Shown piece after piece: positions 1 to 5,227 of a stretch of DNA of 9,204 nucleotides. Under the pieces are notes generated by a model, which saw only the letters and a program-made list of their open reading frames with translations, had not been told where the DNA came from and made no database searches. The first letter of the stretch is position 1. Every line of letters begins with the position of its first letter. This stretch comes from Phycisphaerae bacterium (GTDB lineage Bacteria; Planctomycetota; Phycisphaerae; Phycisphaerales; SM1A02): positions 1 through 9,204 of the forward strand of contig VGXK01000058.1 of assembly GCA_016873355.1 (NCBI GenBank), read 5' to 3'. The translations under genes were made by a program, and so were the position numbers.

Positions 1-66
1 CGCATCGTGAATCGCGCGCGCGTTCGCCGGCGCAAAGGGTTCAAGCGACGAGGCACCGGCGCGCAT
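1..66 (-). CDS. possible start of an unrecognised protein, cut by left edge
   Basis: An ATG at 66-64 on the minus strand opens a frame that stays open to position 1. It encodes 22 residues beginning MRAGASSLEPFAPANARAIHD. The mix of residues (Glu, Phe, Asn, Ile, Asp) looks more like real protein than the Arg-rich shadow frames nearby, and codon third positions are mostly G or C. No good Shine-Dalgarno is visible upstream. It would lie about 100 bp downstream of the zinc-ribbon gene, in the same direction. The fragment is too short to name a family, and it could be a chance open frame. Confidence 0.3.
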   Translation of the reverse strand, partial: MRAGASSLEPFAPANARAIHDA

Positions 67-100
67 GCCGCAGTCTAGGGTGCCTGGCTCGCGGTCCCGC

Positions 101-145
101 GCCGCGCGAGTGCGTTGCTCGTGGTGCCACGCCGCGCGAGTGCGT
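101..145. repeat. 30-bp-spaced direct repeat
   Basis: The 15-mer GCCGCGCGAGTGCGT occurs at 101-115 and again at 131-145, a period of exactly 30 bp. Weaker echoes (CGCGCCGCGCG, ACGCCGCGCG) lie on either side. It sits in the gap between the stop of the zinc-ribbon gene and the possible gene start at 66. No function is evident; it may be a small slipped-strand duplication. Confidence 0.6.
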
Positions 146-165
146 CGCACGCGCGGCGATGCCCG

Positions 166-360
166 TCACGCCGCGCGTCCGCGCCCGGACGAGCCTCCGC
201 GATCGACCTCGGCTTGCGTTCCCGCTTCCGGAACGCGCACGAGCGTGGCGCATCCCTTGCAGCGAACGAGCCGACCGCGGCACTCCTCGGTCACGGCGAG
301 GATTCGCTGGCATGCGAGATTCGGGCACTGGATCCGAAAGGTCTTCGCCTGGGCCTTCAC
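166..360 (-). CDS. small zinc-ribbon protein
   Basis: A 64-residue ORF from a GTG at 360-358 to a TGA at 168-166. The core has Cys12 and Cys17 in the segment FRIQCPNLACQRIL, then Cys34 and Cys37 in LVRCKGCATLVRVP, with a further Cys27. This CX4C...CX2C pattern with the closing 'VRVP' strand matches the short zinc ribbons that planctomycetes carry alone or at the N-terminus of larger proteins. The tail (about residues 45-64) is Gly/Arg/Ser-rich. The frame stays open far upstream, but the sequence before the GTG is Arg-rich and looks non-coding, so the GTG is the best start; no clear ribosome binding site is visible. The gene is divergent from purA. The role is unknown: metal-stabilised fold, nucleic-acid or protein binding. 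It could also be a decayed remnant of a longer protein. Confidence 0.6.
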   Translation of the reverse strand: MKAQAKTFRIQCPNLACQRILAVTEECRGRLVRCKGCATLVRVPEAGTQAEVDRGGSSGRGRAA

Positions 361-507
361 GCGGTCGTCATCGGCCGCGTCGCAGCGCGACTTGAACGCG
401 AGGCGACGGACCGCTCGTCGACGCGCCGAACGACGGGAACGGCACCGATTCGCGATTCGATCCGCATGCGCGAGAACGCAAGAACCCGGTCCTGCGGAAC
501 TCGTACC
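361..507. other. divergent intergenic region, purA / zinc ribbon
   Basis: This stretch separates the two divergent starts and should hold both promoters. I see no convincing sigma70 boxes on either strand. A weak TTGAAC at 392-397 has no matching -10. The plus-strand frame of purA stays open throughout, but the translation here is Arg/Thr-rich and unlike PurA, so I treat it as non-coding. An in-frame ATG at 466 is an alternative purA start. Confidence 0.45.
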
Positions 508-1923
508 ATGCCGCGGATGCCGACTGTTCCGCCTTCGAAATCGACGCCGCAGACGCCCTCGAACGACTCCGAGGGCGGGCGGGCCGGCGCCGCGAGCGCT
601 CGCGCCGTCGGCAACACCGCCGTGGTCGGCCTGCAGTGGGGCGATGAAGGCAAGGGCAAGATCGTCGACCTGCTCACGGCCCGGCACGACTTCATCGTGC
701 GCTACAACGGAGGCGCGAACGCCGGCCACACCGTGCAGGTCGGCGACGAGCGCTATCCGCTGCACCTCGTCCCGAGCGGCATCCTCTATCCCGAGAAAGT
801 CTGCGTCATCGGCAACGGCGTCGTGCTCGATCCCGAGAAGCTGCTCGACGAGATCTCCAAGCTGCGCGCTCGCGGCGTGACCGTCGGCGACAACCTCCGC
901 ATCTCGTCGCGCGCGCACGTGGTCATGCCGTACCACAAGGAGCAGGACGCGGCGCTCGAGGAGTATCTCGAAGGCTTCGCGCGGAACGAGGAAGGAAACC
1001 TCTCGATCGGCACCACGCGGCGCGGCATCGGACCCGCGTATTCCGACAAGATCCAGCGTTCGACGAGCATCCGCATGGCGGACCTGCTCGATCCCGACTA
1101 TCTGCGCCGTCGCCTGCGCGTGATCTGCCGGTTGCGCTCGGCGGAGCTCGAAGCGCTCGGCGTGCGCACGAAGCCGCTCGACCCCGATGCGCTTGCCGAG
1201 CAGTACGCCGCGTTCGGCGAGTCGCTGCGTCCGCACGTGGTCGACACCACCTACCTGCTGCACGACGCGTGGCGATCCGGCCGCTCGATCCTCTTCGAGG
1301 GCGCGAACGCCTGCCTGCTCGACATCGATCACGGCACCTATCCCTACGTGACGAGCTCGAACTGCTCCACGCTGGGCATTCCCGCGGGCACGGGACTTCC
1401 GGGGTCGTGCATCTCGCGCGTGCTCGGCATCATGAAGGCGTATTCCACGCGCGTCGGCGCCGGGCCCTTTCCCACCGAGCTGCCGAACGAGACGGGCGAA
1501 TACATCCGCTCGCGCGGCCGCGAGTACGGCACCACCACCGGGCGCCCGCGACGCTGCGGCTGGCTCGACCTGGTCGCGGTGCGCTACAGCGCCATGGTCT
1601 GCGGCGCCACGGGCATCGCGTGCACGCTCTTCGACGTGCTCTCGGGGTTGCCCGAACTCAGGATCTGCACGGCGTACCGATTGCGCGACGGCCGCACGAC
1701 CGATCGATTCTTCCCCGACGCGCGGCTCCTCGAGGGAGTGGAACCCGTCTACGAAACGCTCGGCGGCTGGAACGAGCCGATTCGAGAAGCCGCCGATCGC
1801 TCGGCGCTCCCGGCGAACGCGAAGCGCTACCTCGACCGCGTGGAGCAGATCACGGGCCTGCCGATCGAGATGGTCGGCGTCGGTCCGGAGCGCGCGCAGA
1901 CGCTCGTGGCGGTCGGTGCATGA
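508..1923 (+). CDS. purA: adenylosuccinate synthetase
   Basis: Catalyses GTP-dependent joining of IMP and aspartate to adenylosuccinate, the first committed step to AMP; cytosolic. The start at 508 gives 471 residues (E. coli about 430); ATG 517 and ATG 466 are alternatives. The first ~35 residues are a Ser/Thr/Pro-rich extension. Then follow the P-loop-like WGDEGKGK (44-51), NAGHTV with the catalytic His, SIGTTRRGIGPAYSDK (from 166), FEGANACLLDIDHGTYPYV (from 263), the EYGTTTGRPRRCGWLD signature, and a C-terminal LPIEMVGVGPERAQT. Three positions differ from the bacterial norm. TTGRG is TTRRG (Arg171). GAQGT is GANAC (Asn267, Ala268; the GANA form also occurs in yeast Ade12). The guanine-recognition TKxD is TLFD (Leu374, with Asp376 kept). 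All other active-site motifs are intact, so I expect a working enzyme. The stop overlaps the uppS start. Confidence 0.96.
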   Translation: MPRMPTVPPSKSTPQTPSNDSEGGRAGAASARAVGNTAVVGLQWGDEGKGKIVDLLTARHDFIVRYNGGANAGHTVQVGDERYPLHLVPSGILYPEKVCVIGNGVVLDPEKLLDEISKLRARGVTVGDNLRISSRAHVVMPYHKEQDAALEEYLEGFARNEEGNLSIGTTRRGIGPAYSDKIQRSTSIRMADLLDPDYLRRRLRVICRLRSAELEALGVRTKPLDPDALAEQYAAFGESLRPHVVDTTYLLHDAWRSGRSILFEGANACLLDIDHGTYPYVTSSNCSTLGIPAGTGLPGSCISRVLGIMKAYSTRVGAGPFPTELPNETGEYIRSRGREYGTTTGRPRRCGWLDLVAVRYSAMVCGATGIACTLFDVLSGLPELRICTAYRLRDGRTTDRFFPDARLLEGVEPVYETLGGWNEPIREAADRSALPANAKRYLDRVEQITGLPIEMVGVGPERAQTLVAVGA

Positions 1924-2723
1924 GCGCCGGCTCGCACGAGCGCCCCGATCGTGCGCGAGACGCCGCCGATGCGGCGGTGCCCCGCCATGTGGCCATCATC
2001 ATGGACGGCAACGGCCGATGGGCGCAGGGGCGCGGATTGCCGCGCATCGCCGGGCATGCCGCGGGTTCGCGCGCGATTCCTCCGATCACGGCCGCATGCG
2101 TCAATGCGGGCGTCAAGGCGCTGACGCTCTACACCTTCTCGATCGAGAACTGGAAGCGTCCGCCCGAAGAGGTCGAGGCGCTCATGCTGCTCTGCTGCGA
2201 GCGGCTCGCGGAGGAGCGCTCGCTGCTCATGGACAACCAGGTGCGATTCCGACACATCGGGCGACGCGAGGGACTGCCGGCGCCGGTGCTCGACGAACTC
2301 GATCGCACCGAAGAGATGACCGCGTCGCACGCGAAGATGACCATGTGCCTGGCGCTCAACTACGGAAGCCGAACCGAGATCGTCGACGCGGTGCGCTCGA
2401 TCTCGCGGCGCGTGCGGGACGGTTCGCTCGATCCGGAATCGATCGACGAGTCGACGATCGACGCCAGCCTCTACACGGCGGGCCTTCCCGATCCCGACCT
2501 GCTCATCCGCACCGCGGGCGAGATGCGCCTGAGCAACTACCTGCTCTGGCAACTGAGCTACGCCGAACTGCACGTGACCGAAACGCTCTGGCCCGACTTC
2601 TCGGTGGACGATCTCGAGCGGGCGTTCGAGGCGTTTCGCGCCCGGCGCCGAACCTACGGCGGATTGCCGGCCGCGCCCGACGGCGCAAGTGCCGGCCGCG
2701 GCGAGCGTTCGAACCGGGCCTGA
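1920..2723 (+). CDS. uppS: isoprenyl transferase (undecaprenyl diphosphate synthase)
   Basis: A cis-prenyltransferase that adds isopentenyl units to farnesyl diphosphate to make the C55-type lipid carrier for peptidoglycan and other envelope glycans; a membrane-associated cytosolic dimer. 267 residues, close to the family norm of about 250. HVAIIMDGNGRWA carries the catalytic Asp29. GHAAG follows, then LTLYTFSIENWKRP (68-81), ALNYGSR (usually NYGGR), and LIRTAGEMRLSNYLLWQ, with Arg197, Arg203 and Ser205 matching the E. coli diphosphate-binding Arg194/Arg200/Ser202. Glu216 in YAEL matches the E. coli Mg-binding Glu213. LWPDF and a Gly-rich tail end the protein. RTGGE is changed to RTAGE. The ATG at 1920 overlaps the purA stop (ATGA), and no Shine-Dalgarno stands out, suggesting translational coupling. 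No cdsA follows, unlike many genomes. Confidence 0.96.
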   Translation: MSAGSHERPDRARDAADAAVPRHVAIIMDGNGRWAQGRGLPRIAGHAAGSRAIPPITAACVNAGVKALTLYTFSIENWKRPPEEVEALMLLCCERLAEERSLLMDNQVRFRHIGRREGLPAPVLDELDRTEEMTASHAKMTMCLALNYGSRTEIVDAVRSISRRVRDGSLDPESIDESTIDASLYTAGLPDPDLLIRTAGEMRLSNYLLWQLSYAELHVTETLWPDFSVDDLERAFEAFRARRRTYGGLPAAPDGASAGRGERSNRA

Positions 2724-2769
2724 CCGCCGATCGCTGAATCGCGCGGGGGATTCTGCGAATTCCTGCCAT
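2724..2769. other. short intergenic stretch after uppS
   Basis: 46 bp between the uppS stop and the PadR operator. I see no stem followed by a T-run, so no intrinsic terminator for purA-uppS can be called. Local AT content rises towards the promoter that follows. Confidence 0.5.
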
Positions 2770-2821
2770 TACTGTGCTTGACACAGTACTGTGCGTCGTC
2801 TACTATGCGTCGCACAGCATA
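2770..2821. promoter_or_regulatory. nested inverted repeats, likely PadR operator
   Basis: Three perfect dyads overlap the promoter. (1) TACTGTG at 2770-2776 and CACAGTA at 2782-2788, with a 5-bp spacer that covers the start of the -35 box. (2) CTGTGCG at 2789-2795 and CGCACAG at 2811-2817, flanking the -10 box. (3) TATGC at 2804-2808 and GCATA at 2817-2821, with an 8-bp spacer, which resembles the ATGT-N8-ACAT geometry known for several PadR proteins. The word ACTGTGC also recurs directly at 2771-2777 and 2788-2794. The density of dyads directly upstream of a padR gene suggests autorepression by occlusion of RNA polymerase. That they bind this PadR is an inference. Confidence 0.72.
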
Positions 2822-3157
2822 AGGCACCGCACGGCACCACGCGAAACCACCACCGATCTGACCGAGTTGCGGCGAGGCACCCTGGTCCTTGCGGTGCTCA
2901 CGCGGCTCAAGACGCGACAATACGGGTATTCCCTGCGACAGGCGCTGGCCGAGGGCGGCATGCCGATCGAAGAAGGCACGCTCTACCCGCTGCTTCGACG
3001 GCTCGAGGCGCAGGGTCTTCTCACGAGCGACTGGGACACGGAGTCCGCGCCGCCGCGCCGCTACTACCGGCTGAACGCCGACGGTCGCCGCACGCTCGCC
3101 GCGCTCACGGAAGCGTGGCGCGAGCTGGCACGAGTGATGAACGCATTCCTTGACTGA
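2774..3157 (+). CDS. PadR-family transcriptional regulator
   Basis: A winged-helix DNA-binding repressor of the short PadR type. The core runs ELRRGTLVLAVLTRL, QYGYSLRQAL, then the family signature EGTLYPLLRRLEAQGLL (recognition helix), the wing with PPRRYYRLNADGRR, and a C-terminal dimerisation helix ending NAFLD. The boundary given is the longest frame, from GTG 2774 (127 aa). That GTG lies inside the promoter, so the true start is probably later. Downstream in-frame candidates are ATA 2819, CTG 2858 and TTG 2867 (96 aa), none with a good Shine-Dalgarno. Residues just before RRGTL (DLTEL) resemble homologues, which argues for a start upstream of 2867. It precedes and is presumably co-transcribed with the membrane-protein gene, the usual pairing for this PadR class. 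Family is certain; start is not. Confidence 0.9.
   Translation: MLDTVLCVVYYASHSIRHRTAPRETTTDLTELRRGTLVLAVLTRLKTRQYGYSLRQALAEGGMPIEEGTLYPLLRRLEAQGLLTSDWDTESAPPRRYYRLNADGRRTLAALTEAWRELARVMNAFLD
2778..2806 (+). promoter_or_regulatory. near-consensus sigma70 promoter for the PadR operon
   Basis: A perfect -35 TTGACA (2778-2783), a 17-bp spacer and TACTAT as -10 (2801-2806). In such a GC-rich window this is a striking match. Transcription should start near 2813. That places the in-frame GTG at 2774 upstream of the transcript and affects the choice of start for the PadR gene. A strong core promoter covered by operators is typical of a tightly repressed gene. Confidence 0.8.
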
Positions 3158-3160
3158 GGT
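3156..3160 (+). promoter_or_regulatory. ribosome binding site of the membrane-protein gene
   Basis: GAGGT overlaps the PadR stop codon (TGA at 3155-3157) and lies 7 nt before the ATG at 3168. It decides in favour of that ATG over the in-frame TTG at 3150. Confidence 0.75.
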
Positions 3161-3167
3161 ACGAACG

Positions 3168-4091
3168 ATGAACACCGAACAGATTCTCGACTCCTATGTG
3201 CACGACGTGGCGCGCAAGCTGCCGCGCGGCAAGCGCAACGACATCGCGTTCGAGCTGCGCTCGCTGCTGAGCGACGAGCTCGCGGCCCGATCGCGAAGCG
3301 AAGGCCGCCAACCCGATCGCGCCATGGTCATGTCGCTGCTGAACGGATTCGGAAGCCCGACGGTGGCGGCGTCGCGCTACCACCCGCTGCCGGCGGTGAT
3401 CGAACCCGCGGACACGCACCACTTCCTGCTCTGGACGATCGGCGGATCGATCGCCATCTCGCTGCTGAGCGTGCTCGGACCGACGAAGCGAGTCGAGGGC
3501 GCCCCGTACTTCCAGTGGCTCGGAATCCTGGTGATCGTCTTCGCCTTCATCGGGCTCTGGCGGCGCGCGAATCCCGGCGTGATGCGCTGGAAGCCGTCGC
3601 GCGGGCTCGACTGGATGCCGAGACCGCTGGCACTGCTTGCGCTGGTGGCCACGATCGTCTTTCCGTTCTTCATGTATCTCGCGCCACAGACTTTCGTGCG
3701 CGTGATGTTCTTTGGCGCGATTCCGGACCATGGCGTGGAGCTGACGGAGCCGTTCCGGACGAGTCCGCTGCGCCTGGCGACGATCTCCGTGCTCTCGGCG
3801 CTCGTGGTGCTCTACGCGATCGTGCTGGTGAAGGGGCGCTGGCAGTCGTGGATCAACTGGAGCTTCGCGGCGGCGCATGCGTCGCTCGGCGTGCTCTGCC
3901 TGGGGCATGCGGCGGCGATCGAGCCGCGCGACGGCGCGTCGATGATCGCGATGTTCGAGTACGCCGACGCGAACAAGGTGGCCGCGCCGATCTTCGCGCT
4001 CACCGGAGCGTTGCTCATCCTCTGTGCGCTCTACGAGGGCTACCGCGAGACGACGCGGATTCGTCCGTCTCCGGCTCGCGTCGATGGATGA
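3168..4091 (+). CDS. membrane protein with HAAS-like N-terminus, PadR partner
   Basis: 307 residues. The first ~72 form a soluble helical domain (ILDSYVHDVARKLPRGKRND, then FELRSLLSDEL, ending in NGFGSPTVAASRY). This is the pattern of HAAS/DUF1700-type domains encoded beside PadR regulators: a short helical bundle with 'LP...R.di..EL...l.d' and 'lG.P...A..Y'. Six hydrophobic segments follow at about 86-103, 114-131, 153-172, 203-221, 232-250 and 271-289, so this is an inner-membrane protein with the N-domain in the cytoplasm. By analogy it may sense a membrane or envelope state and modulate PadR, but its ligand and action are unknown. No catalytic motif is visible. The last bases form one arm of an inverted repeat shared with the convergent gene. 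Confidence 0.8.
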   Translation: MNTEQILDSYVHDVARKLPRGKRNDIAFELRSLLSDELAARSRSEGRQPDRAMVMSLLNGFGSPTVAASRYHPLPAVIEPADTHHFLLWTIGGSIAISLLSVLGPTKRVEGAPYFQWLGILVIVFAFIGLWRRANPGVMRWKPSRGLDWMPRPLALLALVATIVFPFFMYLAPQTFVRVMFFGAIPDHGVELTEPFRTSPLRLATISVLSALVVLYAIVLVKGRWQSWINWSFAAAHASLGVLCLGHAAAIEPRDGASMIAMFEYADANKVAAPIFALTGALLILCALYEGYRETTRIRPSPARVDG

Positions 4092-4134
4092 AGCGATCCG
4101 GCGGTGCGAGCCCGCCGACTCCGATCATCGACGC
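4078..4134. terminator. convergent stem-loop between membrane-protein and DUF2200 genes
   Basis: GCGTCGATG at 4078-4086 pairs with CATCGACGC at 4126-4134. Inside it a second stem, CGGCGG (4099-4104) and CCGCCG (4112-4117), has a 7-nt loop. The outer arms lie in the last codons of the two convergent genes; the inner hairpin fills the 33-bp gap. There is no T-run on either side, so if it terminates transcription it would be an atypical bidirectional element, or simply an RNA-stabilising structure. Confidence 0.45.
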
Positions 4135-4475
4135 AGGATCTTCTCCATGGCCTTGCCGTTGGCGAGTTCGTCGACCAGCTTGTCCATCCAGCGGATCTTC
4201 TGCGTCAACGGGTCCTTGATCGCCTCCACGCGGATGCCGCAGACGACGCCGGTGATCAGCGAGCACTTCGGATTCACTTTCGGCGCATCGGCGAAGAACG
4301 CCTCGAGATCGTTCTCTCCATCGATCTGCTTCTTCAGTTGCGTGGGCGTGTAACCGGTCAGCCAGCAGAGCACCTGATCGAGTTCCTTCTTCGTGCGCTC
4401 CTTGCGCTCCACCTTCTGCACGTAGAGCGGATAGATCTTGGAAAACTTGTACGCAAACATGGGGTGCTTCGCCAT
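4125..4475 (-). CDS. DUF2200 family protein
   Basis: 116 residues, the usual length of the family. The sequence starts MAKHPMFAYKFSKIYPLYV, followed by ERTKKELDQVLCWLTGYT, a central ANPxxS-like stretch (here APKVNPKCSLITGVVCGIRV) and the C-terminal block IRWMDKLVDELANGKAMEKI, which is diagnostic for DUF2200. No signal peptide or membrane segment; likely a small cytosolic helical protein. Function is unknown. The ATG at 4475-4473 is the conserved start; the frame stays open far upstream only because of GC bias. No clear Shine-Dalgarno is visible. It is separated from the upstream DinB-like gene by a hairpin and a 13-bp repeat block, so it may have its own promoter, which I could not identify. 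Confidence 0.93.
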   Translation of the reverse strand: MAKHPMFAYKFSKIYPLYVQKVERKERTKKELDQVLCWLTGYTPTQLKKQIDGENDLEAFFADAPKVNPKCSLITGVVCGIRVEAIKDPLTQKIRWMDKLVDELANGKAMEKILRR

Positions 4476-4500
4476 GGTCGAGACTTCAACGGGCGAGCGC

Positions 4501-4565
4501 GGCGGCGCCGGTCGGCGGCGCCGGTCGGCGGCGCCGGCCGGCGGTGCCGGTCGGCGGCCCCGGTC
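4501..4565. repeat. 13-bp GC tandem repeat, five units
   Basis: Five head-to-tail copies of GGCGGCGCCGGTC at 4501-4513, 4514-4526, 4527-4539, 4540-4552 and 4553-4565, followed by a partial copy. Copies 1 and 2 are identical; the others differ by one base each. Units 1 to 3 contain the palindrome GGCGCC, so the array can fold in many registers. The 13-bp period is not a multiple of three, which argues against selection as coding sequence. It lies 25 to 90 bp upstream of the DUF2200 start, where that gene's promoter would be expected. Confidence 0.9.
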
Positions 4566-4598
4566 GGCGCCGTGAATCGCCGGCGCTCGGGAGTGGAA

Positions 4599-4636
4599 CG
4601 ACGCGCCGGCGCGCATGGAGTCGCGCCGGCGCGTCG
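4599..4636 (-). terminator. strong GC hairpin after the DinB-like gene
   Basis: Perfect 15-bp arms at 4599-4613 and 4622-4636 with an 8-nt loop. Each arm itself contains the palindrome CGCGCCGGCGCG. The stem begins 6 nt after the stop of the DinB-like gene (stop at 4645-4643). No T-run follows on the minus strand, so it is not a classical intrinsic terminator. It may still end transcription, stabilise the 3' end, or separate the dnaE2-DinB transcript from DUF2200. Confidence 0.65.
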
Positions 4637-4642
4637 GATTCG

Positions 4643-5170
4643 TCAGCCGAACGCGGGGCCGAGACCCAGCGACCGACGGAACGGCGCCATCTGTCCGGTG
4701 TGGTAGCTCTCGTGCCAGGCGATGAAGTAGAGGAGGTCGGCGATCGTCGGCGCGTAGGCCTGCCAGTCGTCGGAGGTCTTCGCGGCGAGCTGCGCGGGGG
4801 TGAGCGAAAGAATCCACCTCTCGAGCGCGGCGCGTCGATCCTCGAGCGCCTTCTTCACTTCGCCGACGGACGGATACTTCGATGCGTCCGGCGACGGCTT
4901 CGACTTCATGCCGAAGAGTTCGTTCCAGGCTTGCGGCACGCCGGAGGGGACCTTGCCGAACTGTCCGGCGAACCAGTCGTCGGTGGTGGCCAGATGCCCG
5001 AGCGTCCAGAGGCCGTGATTCGGCAGCGCGTCGGATCCCGCCGCGTACTTCGACTCGGGCACGCCATCGAACATCTTCATCGTCGCGCCGCGCGAGAATC
5101 GCAGAAGGTGAATGGCGCTGGCGAGGTGTGCGGGAACGGCGGGTGCGCTGGCGGTTGCTGCGGTCGACAT
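4643..5170 (-). CDS. DinB/YfiT-like putative metalloenzyme
   Basis: 175 residues of the DinB superfamily four-helix-bundle fold (not DNA polymerase IV, which shares the name). A metal triad is visible: His59 in WTLGHLATTDDWF, and His153 and His157 in IAWHESYHTGQM, spaced as in DinB-like proteins. Known members are divalent-metal thiol-dependent transferases or hydrolases; the substrate here cannot be read from sequence. No signal peptide or membrane helix. The start is supported by AGGAG 7 nt upstream. It follows dnaE2 by 57 bp on the same strand with no visible promoter or terminator between, so co-transcription is likely. The founding Bacillus DinB is damage-inducible, which would fit this neighbourhood. 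Confidence 0.9.
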   Translation of the reverse strand: MSTAATASAPAVPAHLASAIHLLRFSRGATMKMFDGVPESKYAAGSDALPNHGLWTLGHLATTDDWFAGQFGKVPSGVPQAWNELFGMKSKPSPDASKYPSVGEVKKALEDRRAALERWILSLTPAQLAAKTSDDWQAYAPTIADLLYFIAWHESYHTGQMAPFRRSLGLGPAFG

Positions 5171-5177
5171 GTCGTTG

Positions 5178-5182
5178 CTCCT
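5178..5182 (-). promoter_or_regulatory. ribosome binding site of the DinB-like gene
   Basis: AGGAG on the minus strand, 7 nt before the ATG at 5170. It is one of only two convincing Shine-Dalgarno sequences in the window and fixes the start. Confidence 0.8.
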
Positions 5183-5227
5183 GAAGGGGTGAGGGGACGA
5201 GTCTACGCGTCGCGTTGCGGCGCGTTC

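Noticed and set aside
115..507. Upstream extension of the purA frame to 602 residues
   Set aside because: The added translation is Arg-rich with no PurA similarity and overlaps the zinc-ribbon gene on the other strand; openness is explained by GC bias.
1827..2573. 248-aa minus-strand frame opposite uppS
   Set aside because: Antisense shadow of a clearly conserved gene; composition biased with no domain seen.
2724..2769. Intrinsic terminator after uppS
   Set aside because: No stem followed by a T-run could be found.
4501..4565. CRISPR array
   Set aside because: Units are only 13 bp, head to tail with no spacers, and no cas gene is nearby.
4643..5170. DinB as DNA polymerase IV next to DnaE2
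   Set aside because: The protein is a 175-aa DinB/YfiT-type helical bundle with a His triad, not a Y-family polymerase; the shared name is a coincidence.
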